Below, in pieces: positions 41,640 through 48,336 of a DNA stretch of 64,000 bases (its first letter is position 1; the number at the start of each line of letters is the position of its first letter). The position numbers and the translations under genes were made by a program. The notes under the pieces are model-generated. The model searched no databases. It was not told the DNA's origin and saw only the letters and a list, made by a program, of their open reading frames with translations. The DNA is from Sporichthya polymorpha DSM 43042. GTDB lineage: Bacteria; Actinomycetota; Actinomycetes; Sporichthyales; Sporichthyaceae. The stretch is from positions 3,199,057-3,263,056 of the forward strand of contig NZ_KB913029.1 of NCBI RefSeq assembly GCF_000384115.1, in the 5' to 3' direction.

Positions 41640-42397
41640 CGGATACTCAGAATCCGCGGACCGCGTTCGTCATCGGCGGCAGCCGGGGGGTCGGGGCGGC
41701 CGCCGTCCGGCAGTACGCGGCGCGGGGGACGCGGGTTGCGATCGGCTACACGTCCAACGACGAGGCGGCCAAGGAGACTGCGCGCGCCGCCGCGGAGGTC
41801 GGGCCGGAGCCGATCCTCGTCAAGGGCGACCTCGGTACCGAGGGCGCCTCGATGACCGTCCGTGCCGCGGAGGAACTCGGCGGTCTCGACGCGCTGGTCA
41901 CGACGGCGGTCCCGCTCATCACCGGCCGGACGCTCGGCGTCACGCGCGAGGACTACGAGCGCGCCTTCGACGTCCAGGTCTGGGGGTTGTGGGAGATCGT
42001 GCGCGCCGGATTGCCGTACCTCGCGGACGGCGGCGGTGCGGTCGTCGCCGTGACGAGCCTGGGCAGCAACTCCTACGCCCGCTACTACGGCGCGCTCGGT
42101 CCGGCGAAGGCCGCGATGGAGGGGCTGGTGCGTTACTACGCCGCCGAGCTCGGCCCGAAGCAGGTGCGCGTCAACGCCGTTTCCCCTTGTCTGATCGACA
42201 ATCCGGGCCACGGGGGCGAGGACCAGATCGCCGGCGTGCACGAGGTCATCGCGGCCGTGGCGGCGAAGACGCCGATGCGCCGACTGGCGACCCCCGACGA
42301 GATCGCCTCCGTCGCCGTCGCCCTCACCACGCCCGCGTTCGTCTTCGTCACCGGCCAGGTGATCGCGGTCGACGGCGGCTACAGCCTGCTCGCCTGA
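41636..42397 (+). CDS. FabL-like SDR (enoyl-ACP/CoA reductase type)
   Basis: 253 aa, ATGA overlap with the BKACE gene. Cofactor motif FVIGGSRGVGAAAV at 11-24. The active-site pattern is Tyr-x6-Lys (Tyr151, Lys158 in YYGALGPAK), the spacing of FabI/FabL enoyl reductases, not the Tyr-x3-Lys of ordinary SDRs. The surroundings TSLGSNSYARYY and EGLVRYYAAELGPKQVRVNAVSP strongly recall Bacillus FabL. It probably reduces an enoyl-CoA or enoyl thioester in this degradative context. Ends VDGGYSLLA. Confidence 0.85.
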   Translation: MTDTQNPRTAFVIGGSRGVGAAAVRQYAARGTRVAIGYTSNDEAAKETARAAAEVGPEPILVKGDLGTEGASMTVRAAEELGGLDALVTTAVPLITGRTLGVTREDYERAFDVQVWGLWEIVRAGLPYLADGGGAVVAVTSLGSNSYARYYGALGPAKAAMEGLVRYYAAELGPKQVRVNAVSPCLIDNPGHGGEDQIAGVHEVIAAVAAKTPMRRLATPDEIASVAVALTTPAFVFVTGQVIAVDGGYSLLA

Positions 42398-42405
42398 GGA
42401 GACCC

Positions 42406-44034
42406 GTGACCGACAGTTCGTGGGGCCCCGTCACCGACACGCGCACGCTCGGGGACGTCGTCGTCTCCGGCGCGAAGCAGTGGCCGGACCACCCGGCGCT
42501 GGTCATCGACCGCGTCCCGATCACGTACGCGGAGGCCGACGACCGGTCCAACCGGACCGCCGCCGCCCTGCACGCCCTCGGGGTCCGGCACGGGGACCGC
42601 GTCGCGCTGCTGGTGGAGAACTGCATCGAGATCGCGGACGTCTGGTTCGCGTGCGGGAAGACCGGCGCGATCGAGGTCGCGCTCAACACCGCCTACCGCG
42701 GGGACTACCTGCGCCACCAGTTGCTGAACTGCCTGCCCCGGGTGCTGGTGATCGCGGCCGAGTACGTCGACCGCCTGCCGGACACCGAGCTCGAGGGCCT
42801 CGCGGCCGTCCTCGTCCGCGGCTCGCTCGACGGGCTGCCGGAAACGTTGCTCGGCGCCCCGGTGCTGCCGGTGACCCATCTGCTCGACGGCGACCCCGAG
42901 ACGCTGCCGCCCGCGGAGGTCACCTACGCCGACCCGTTGATGATCGTCTACACCGGCGGGACGACCGGCCCGAGCAAGGGCGTCGTCCTCCCGCACCGCG
43001 CGGTGATCAATGCCGCCGACACGTCGTTCCGCAACCGCGGCGGCCGCGAGGGCGACGTCGTCTACAGCCCACTGCCGCTGTTCCACCTGAACGCGCACAT
43101 GGTCACCGTGCTCGGGCCGATGCTCCACGGCGGGACCGGCGTGCTCGACCAGCGGTTCTCGGTCTCGCAGTTCTGGGACCGCGTCGACGAGGTCGGCGCC
43201 GACCACATCGCGATCCTCGGCGCGATGCTGACGATGGTGTGGAACCTGCCTCCGTCCGAGCGGGACGCGCAGCACGGCGTTCGCGTCCTGATCGGCGCCC
43301 CGATCTCCGCGGACATGCGCGAGCAGTGGGAGAGCCGGTACGACCTGAAGGTCTCGCAGGGCTTCGCGCTGACGGAGTGCACGCCGATCTGCAGCCGCCC
43401 GATCTGGCTCGACTCGCCGCCGGGGTCGAGCGGCATTCCCGTCGAGAGCGTCGAGGTCCGGCTCTTCGACGACTCCGACCACGAGGTACCGGTCGGCTCC
43501 ATCGGCGAGGTGTGCGTGCGGCCGCGGCAGCCGTCGGTCATGTTCACCGAGTACTTCCGCAACCCCGAGGCGACGCGCGCGGTCTGGCGCAACGGCTGGT
43601 TCCACACCGGCGACCTGGGCCGGTTCGACTCCAACGGGTTCTTCTACTTCGAGGACCGCAAGAAGGACTACCTCCGCCGGCGGGGGGAGAACGTGAGTTC
43701 CTTCGAGGTCGAGCGGACCGTGCGCGGGTTCGGCGGGATCGCGGACGTCGCCGCCATCGGCGTCCCGAGCGAGTTCACCGAGGACGACTGTCTCGTCGCG
43801 GTCGTCCCGGCGCCGGGGGTGACGATCGAGCCGTTCGAGCTCATTCGGTACTGCGTGGACAACATGCCGTTCTTCGCCGTGCCGCGGTACGTGCGCCTCG
43901 TCGAGGAGTTGCCGAAGAGTCCGGTCGGCAAGATCCTGAAGTACGTGCTGCGCGAACAGGGAACCACCGGCGCCTTCGACCTCGAGGCGCACGGCTATCG
44001 CGTCAATCGCGAGGGACTGGTGCCGACCCGATGA
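42406..44034 (+). CDS. AMP-dependent acyl-CoA ligase (CaiC/long-chain-like)
   Basis: 542 aa from GTG after GAGGAGACCC. P-loop MIVYTGGTTGPSKGVVLPHRA is near 183-203, then SQGFALTECTPICSRP, GWFHTGDLGRFDSNGFFYFEDRKKDYLRRRGENVSSFEVERTV and the catalytic Lys in KSPVGKILKYVLRE. The DRKKDYLRRRGENVSSFEVE block is typical of carnitine/crotonobetaine-CoA ligase relatives. It activates a carboxylic acid for the following dehydrogenases. GGTTG replaces the more common SGTTG. Confidence 0.91.
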   Translation: MTDSSWGPVTDTRTLGDVVVSGAKQWPDHPALVIDRVPITYAEADDRSNRTAAALHALGVRHGDRVALLVENCIEIADVWFACGKTGAIEVALNTAYRGDYLRHQLLNCLPRVLVIAAEYVDRLPDTELEGLAAVLVRGSLDGLPETLLGAPVLPVTHLLDGDPETLPPAEVTYADPLMIVYTGGTTGPSKGVVLPHRAVINAADTSFRNRGGREGDVVYSPLPLFHLNAHMVTVLGPMLHGGTGVLDQRFSVSQFWDRVDEVGADHIAILGAMLTMVWNLPPSERDAQHGVRVLIGAPISADMREQWESRYDLKVSQGFALTECTPICSRPIWLDSPPGSSGIPVESVEVRLFDDSDHEVPVGSIGEVCVRPRQPSVMFTEYFRNPEATRAVWRNGWFHTGDLGRFDSNGFFYFEDRKKDYLRRRGENVSSFEVERTVRGFGGIADVAAIGVPSEFTEDDCLVAVVPAPGVTIEPFELIRYCVDNMPFFAVPRYVRLVEELPKSPVGKILKYVLREQGTTGAFDLEAHGYRVNREGLVPTR

Positions 44035-44870
44035 CGAGCCGGCCCGTGATCGACGCCTGGGTCCAGCCCTGGACACCCGCGGTCGCGCAGGCGCAGCCCG
44101 CGCGCAACCGCAGCCTCGCCGAGCGGTTGGGCGCGACCCGGCTGCTGGAGGGGATGCCCGCCGAGGCGCTGCTGGAGGAGATGGACGCGGCCGGGGTCGA
44201 CCGCGCGCTGGTCTCGGCCGGGCCGACGATCGCGTGGGAGGAGGTCCTCAAGGCCGTTGCCCTCGCGCCGGAGCGGCTGCTCCCGGTCGCGAGCGTCGAC
44301 CCCTGGACGCTCGACGGCGTGATGCCGGCGGTGCACGAACTGCGCCGCGCGGTTTCCGAGCACGGCGCGGTCGCGCTCAAGCTCGAACCGTTCCACCAGG
44401 ACAAGGCGCTCACCGAGGCGCGCTGGTACCCGCTGTACGCGGCGTGCGTGGACCTCGACATCACCTTGCAGGTGCAGGTCGGGAACACCGGGCCCGCGAC
44501 GTACCCGTCGTACACCGGGCAGCCGCTGTACATCGACCGTCTCGCGATCGACTTCCCCGAGCTGCGCATCGTCGCGGGACACATCGGCTGGCCCTGGACG
44601 ACCGAGATGATGGCGATCGCCCAGAAGCACGACAACGTCTGGATCGACACCAGCGCCCACCAGCCGAAGTACTACCCGCCGGAGTTCGTGCACTTCCTGC
44701 GCACGTTCGGCCGTACCAAGTGCATCTGGGCCAGCGACTGGCCGATCCTCGACTTCCCGACGGCGCTGGCGGGCCTCGATGACTTCGACCTCAAGCCCGA
44801 GGTCGAGCGGCGCTTCCTGCACGACAACGCCGTCGCGGCGTTCCGGCTCGACCGCCGGGGCTGGGCATGA
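44031..44870 (+). CDS. Amidohydrolase (amidohydrolase-2 family)
   Basis: 279 aa, ATGA overlap with the ligase. The barrel strands and likely active-site residues are VIDAWVQPW at the N-terminus (HxH replaced by WVQPW), LKLEPF, LQVQVGNTGP, IVAGHIGWPWTTEMMAIA and IWASDWPILDFP with the conserved Asp. It is shorter than the one at 20713 and has lost the N-terminal HxH, like metal-independent members. Possibly a decarboxylase or C-C hydrolase. Confidence 0.86.
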   Translation: MTSRPVIDAWVQPWTPAVAQAQPARNRSLAERLGATRLLEGMPAEALLEEMDAAGVDRALVSAGPTIAWEEVLKAVALAPERLLPVASVDPWTLDGVMPAVHELRRAVSEHGAVALKLEPFHQDKALTEARWYPLYAACVDLDITLQVQVGNTGPATYPSYTGQPLYIDRLAIDFPELRIVAGHIGWPWTTEMMAIAQKHDNVWIDTSAHQPKYYPPEFVHFLRTFGRTKCIWASDWPILDFPTALAGLDDFDLKPEVERRFLHDNAVAAFRLDRRGWA

Positions 44871-46081
44871 CGTTCGCCCTGGAGCCCGAAGGAGCCGCAG
44901 TCCTCGCCGAGGTCGCGGAGCTGGTCGGAAGCTACGGCCGGGAGGAGATCCTCGCGCTGCGCGCGGAGGTCGAGACTCTCGGTGCGGAGCGGCACGCGGA
45001 GTCCTTCCACCGTGAGCTCGCGAAGCGGAACCTGCTGGCGATCGGACTGCCGGAGCCCTGGGGCCGCAGCGCGGGGCCGACCGAGCGCTACGCCCTGCAC
45101 GAGGCCCTCGACGCCGCCGGCCTGCCGACGTACAGCCTCGAGCTGAACGAGACGATGGCGGGGATGATCGCCCGTCGGGGCCGCCCCGAGCTCGTCGCCG
45201 AACACCTGCCGAAGCTGCTCGCAGGGGAGTGGACCTACGCCGGGGGGTACAGCGAGCCCGAGGCCGGCAGCGACCTGCTGGCGCTCCGGACACGTGCGGT
45301 CCGCGAGGGCGAGGAGTACGTCGTCACCGGCACCAAGCTCTGGACGTCGTCGGCGCACCTGGCCGACTGGATCGTCACGATCGTCCGCACCGACCCGGAG
45401 TCGCAGCGGCACCGGGGCCTGTCGATCCTCGTCATCGACGCGAAGGCGCCGGGCGTGACGATCGACGCCGTTCCGGTCGTCGGTGGGTGGCGCGTCAACG
45501 CCGTCAGCTTCGACCAGGTGCGGGTCCCGGCGTCGCACCTCCTCGGTGAGGAGAACCGCGGTTGGGCCGTTCTCTCCCAGGCCCTCACCGACGAGCGAAC
45601 GATGAGCTTCGGCGGCCGCGAATCCCGGCTGCTGCTCGCGCGGCTGATCCATCGGTGGGCCGCGACCCAGGAGGACGTCGACGACGTCCGTGCCGAGGCG
45701 CTCGGTGACCTCGTTGTCGAGCTCGAGATCGAGCGGCTGCTGAACCTCCGCGCCGCCGCCCTGGGTGAACGCGGCGAGGACGCCGCCGCCGAGGCGAGCA
45801 TCAGCAAGGTCTTCGGCTCCGAGCTCGCCCAGCGCACCGCCGAGTGGGTCGACGCCGTCCTGTCCACCGACGTTGATAAGGGGTGTCACCCTTTGTCGAC
45901 CGATGTTGATAAGGGGTGTCACCCCTTGTCGACGTCGACGGGCGCGGGGCCGGCCGCGGATCCGCTGATCGCCGACGCGGGGCAGGCCCTGCGAACCTCG
46001 ACCGCGTTCACGATCATCGGTGGGACCTCGGAGGTCCAGCGCAACGTCGTCGCCGACCGGGGCCTGGGGCTGCCGCGATGA
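44867..46081 (+). CDS. Acyl-CoA dehydrogenase with an in-frame palindromic-repeat insertion
   Basis: 404 aa, ATGA overlap with the amidohydrolase. Landmarks: YSEPEAGSDLLALRTRAV, GTKLWTSSAHLADWIV, VNAVSFDQVRVPASHLLGEENRGW, MSFGGRE, SKVFGSELAQRTAEWVDAVL and the terminal AFTIIGGTSEVQRNVVADRGLGLPR. At residues 335-363 two copies of the 11-residue unit STDVDKGCHPL plus a Gly/Ala stretch interrupt the C-terminal domain; these come from two DNA palindromes. The frame is intact. The insertion is in a loop before the last helix, so activity may survive. Large-subunit type; partner is the next gene. Confidence 0.88.
   Translation: MTFALEPEGAAVLAEVAELVGSYGREEILALRAEVETLGAERHAESFHRELAKRNLLAIGLPEPWGRSAGPTERYALHEALDAAGLPTYSLELNETMAGMIARRGRPELVAEHLPKLLAGEWTYAGGYSEPEAGSDLLALRTRAVREGEEYVVTGTKLWTSSAHLADWIVTIVRTDPESQRHRGLSILVIDAKAPGVTIDAVPVVGGWRVNAVSFDQVRVPASHLLGEENRGWAVLSQALTDERTMSFGGRESRLLLARLIHRWAATQEDVDDVRAEALGDLVVELEIERLLNLRAAALGERGEDAAAEASISKVFGSELAQRTAEWVDAVLSTDVDKGCHPLSTDVDKGCHPLSTSTGAGPAADPLIADAGQALRTSTAFTIIGGTSEVQRNVVADRGLGLPR
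45872..45933. repeat. Two TGTCA-centred palindromes inside a coding sequence
   Basis: Units 45872-45900 and 45905-45933 read GTTGATAAGGGGTGTCACCC followed by YTTGTCGAC, a 29-base inverted repeat each, at 33-base spacing. They match those at 8401-8473 on the opposite strand and share the following GC spacer (GGGCGCGGG). 33 bases equals 11 codons, so the reading frame of the dehydrogenase is kept. Confidence 0.92.
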
Positions 46082-46091
46082 GGGGGTCGCG

Positions 46092-46871
46092 ATGATCGAC
46101 GAACGCTGGGGCCCGGACGCCCGCGAGTTCGCCGCCGCACTGCGGGACACCTTGCGGCGCGCGTGCCCCCCGGAGACGGTGCGGGCGATCGAGGCGGACC
46201 CGCAGGGCGCGGAGGCGACGCGGCTGGCGCAGGCGCTGGCGCAGGTGGGGTTGGAGGAGCTTCCGCTGGAGCCGGAGCTCCTGGCCGCGGCGGCGTTCGA
46301 GCTCGGTCGCGCGGCCGCACCGGCGCCCTTCGCGGTCGACGACGAGCACCTCGCCGTGCTCGTCGACGTCGCCCGGATCGCCGGGGCGGCGGAGCGGGCG
46401 TTGGAGCTCGCGGTCGCGTACGCGCAGGAGCGCCGCCAGTTCGGGGTCCCCATCGGCTCGTTCCAAGCGATCGCGCACAAGCTCGTCGACACACGCATCG
46501 CGGTGGACGGGCTCGTCCTGCTCGTCCGGAAGGTCGCGTGGGCCAGTGCGGATTCAGGTGCGCCCGACGACTTCTGGACCGCCGCCCTGATCAGTGCCGC
46601 CGTGCCGCGCGCGTTCACCGTCGCCCGCAACACGCACCAGGTGTTCGGCGGGCACGGATTCACCGTCGAGGCCGACCTGCAGTTGTGGACGCGGCGGCTG
46701 AAGGACTGGGCCCGAGCGCTCCCGCAGGACCCGACGGCGGCGCGGCTGCGCATCGCGCGGACGCTGCTCGCCGACCCAAACTCCGAGCAGATCCGCGACC
46801 TCTGGCAGCACCGGCACGGCCTCCGCCTGCCCCGGTGGGCCCGCGAACTCGACGCCGTTCCGGCCCACTGA
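46092..46871 (+). CDS. Short acyl-CoA dehydrogenase family protein (small subunit)
   Basis: 259 aa; ATG at 46092 after AGGGGGTCGCG. Far shorter than the usual 340-380 because most of the N-terminal and middle domains are absent. The C-terminal helices remain: LAVAYAQERRQFGVPIGSFQAIAHKLVDTRIA and VFGGHGFTVEADLQLWTRRLKDWARAL. It probably pairs with the preceding large subunit. Gly/Ala-rich linker AAAAFELGRAAAPAPFAVDDEHLAV replaces the beta domain. Confidence 0.83.
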   Translation: MIDERWGPDAREFAAALRDTLRRACPPETVRAIEADPQGAEATRLAQALAQVGLEELPLEPELLAAAAFELGRAAAPAPFAVDDEHLAVLVDVARIAGAAERALELAVAYAQERRQFGVPIGSFQAIAHKLVDTRIAVDGLVLLVRKVAWASADSGAPDDFWTAALISAAVPRAFTVARNTHQVFGGHGFTVEADLQLWTRRLKDWARALPQDPTAARLRIARTLLADPNSEQIRDLWQHRHGLRLPRWARELDAVPAH

Positions 46872-46884
46872 TGGATCGTCAGGA

Positions 46885-48039
46885 GTGAGCGAGATGGAGT
46901 ACGACCCGCTGGCGCCGCCGGACCACCCGTGGGCCGCGCTCGACGCCCTGCGTGAGCAGTGCCCCGCGCACCGCACGCCGAAGGGCATCGTGCACACCGT
47001 CGGGTACCCGACGGTGACGAGCGTCCTCGCCGACCACGAGACCTACTCCAGCCGCTCGCTCCGGCCGCCGGCCGAGGGGGAGGTCGAGCAGCTGCTGCAC
47101 CTTGACGGCGCGGAGCACGTCCGCGTCCGCCGGATCGCGAACAAGGCCCTGCCGAAGCGGTTCATGCTGCACTGCCAGCCCTGGGTGGAGGAGATCGCCC
47201 GCGAGCTCCTGACGCCGCACCTCGGCTCCGGGGGCTTCGACCTGGTCCCGGCCCTGTCGCAGCCGCTGCCCGCGATCGTGTTCTTCCGCCTGCTCGGCAT
47301 TCCCGAGTTCGACCGTGAGCGGTTCATCTCCTGGGCCGACGACGCCGTCGAGCACAGCCACCGCTCCGAGGAACCGCCGAGCCACCCCGAGTTCGTCGCC
47401 TACGCGCGGGAGCGCATCGAGCACGTCCGGGCTCACCCGGGCGAGGACATCCTCAGCTCGCTCGTCCACACCGAGGTGAACGGCCAGCGGTTGACCGACG
47501 ACGAGCTCGTCGCAATGGTGCGCATCCTCATCGTCGCCGGCACCGAGACCACCGCGAACGCGATCTCGACGCTGTTCCACCAGCTGCTTTCCCGGCCCGA
47601 ACTGTGGGAGAAGGTGAAGGCCGACGAGAGCCTGCGCGCCGTCGCCGTCGAGGAGGCGCTGCGCATCGACCCGCCGCTGGCGTGGATCCCGCGCATCGCG
47701 GCCGCGGCGACCGAGATCGCCGGCGTCGAGATCCCGGCCGGCTGCGTCGTCGCCGTCAACCTCGCGAGCGCCAACCACGACCCGACGCACTACGCCGACC
47801 CGCACACGTTCCGGCTCGACCGGTCCAAGGACGAGCCGACCCCGGTCACGTTCGGCTTCGCGTCCCACTTCTGCATCGGGGCCCCGCTGGCCAAGGTCGA
47901 GCTCCGCGGCGCCCTCAACACCGTCCTCGACCTGTTCCCGGACCTCCACCTCCCCGCCGACTACGAGTGGAAGCCCCGCGGCCCGGTCATGATGCGCGGG
48001 GCCAAGACCCTCCCCGTGCGGTTCGCCCTGCGTTCCTGA
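46885..48039 (+). CDS. Cytochrome P450
   Basis: 384 aa from GTG after CAGGA. I-helix AGTETTANAISTLFHQLL, the ExxR as EEALRIDPPLAWIPR and the heme loop FGFASHFCIGAPLAKVELR with Cys330 as iron ligand. Soluble bacterial class I type, needing ferredoxin partners that are not in the window. It ends the eight-gene run with two FadE genes. The combination cyp-fadE-fadE plus the MaoC/DUF35/thiolase genes at 51.6-54 kb recalls the igr cholesterol side-chain operon, with different order. Confidence 0.92.
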   Translation: MSEMEYDPLAPPDHPWAALDALREQCPAHRTPKGIVHTVGYPTVTSVLADHETYSSRSLRPPAEGEVEQLLHLDGAEHVRVRRIANKALPKRFMLHCQPWVEEIARELLTPHLGSGGFDLVPALSQPLPAIVFFRLLGIPEFDRERFISWADDAVEHSHRSEEPPSHPEFVAYARERIEHVRAHPGEDILSSLVHTEVNGQRLTDDELVAMVRILIVAGTETTANAISTLFHQLLSRPELWEKVKADESLRAVAVEEALRIDPPLAWIPRIAAAATEIAGVEIPAGCVVAVNLASANHDPTHYADPHTFRLDRSKDEPTPVTFGFASHFCIGAPLAKVELRGALNTVLDLFPDLHLPADYEWKPRGPVMMRGAKTLPVRFALRS

Positions 48040-48057
48040 CCGCGGATATCATGGGAC

Positions 48058-48258
48058 ATGGCGCATCAGGATGAACTCTCGTGGACCTTCGAAGAGTGGC
48101 AAGAGCGCATACGGCTCACGCAAGCTCGGATCGAAGCCATCGAGCAGAAGCAGTATCCGTGGTTCGGCAACCACGACGAGTTGCTCACGCTGTTGCGCGA
48201 GCACTGCCTGTTCACCACCAGGCATGTCGAATGGATGAGGCGCGCGGGGTTGTGCTGA
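48058..48258 (+). CDS. Small hypothetical protein with atypical composition
   Basis: 66 aa: MAHQDELSWTFEEWQERIRL...AIEQKQYPWFGNHDELLTLLREHCLFTTRHVEWMRRAGLC. It is Trp/His/Glu-rich and mostly helical with no membrane segment. Third-position GC is visibly lower than in neighbours (ATA, TCG, AGA-like choices, AAG/GAA mixed), so it may be of foreign origin. No good ribosome site precedes the ATG. A hairpin repeat follows 24 bases after the stop. It is not recognised as any family; coding status is likely but not certain. Confidence 0.55.
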   Translation: MAHQDELSWTFEEWQERIRLTQARIEAIEQKQYPWFGNHDELLTLLREHCLFTTRHVEWMRRAGLC

Positions 48259-48282
48259 TTTCAGCGGCAGCCGTGATCTTTG

Positions 48283-48324
48283 CGTCCGGCGAAGTGTGGC
48301 CCATAGGCCACAGTTGGCCGGACG
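48283..48324. repeat. Convergent-junction hairpin repeat, diverged copy 4
   Basis: 42 bases: outer arms CGTCCGGC / GCCGGACG, inner arms TGTGGCC / GGCCACA, loop CATA. It keeps the CGTCCG...GTGG...CATAG...CCAC...CGGACG skeleton of the copies at 8511, 23101 and 37892 but the stem bases between differ and still pair. It lies between the small plus-strand gene and the converging SDR/PEP fusion gene. Confidence 0.75.
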
Positions 48325-48336
48325 TAAGCGGGGAGG

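Noticed and set aside
45872-45933. Reading the dehydrogenase at 44867 as a pseudogene because of the repeat insertion
   Set aside because: The frame stays open through the insertion and the full conserved C-terminus (GGTSEVQRN) follows, so it is reported as an intact, altered gene.
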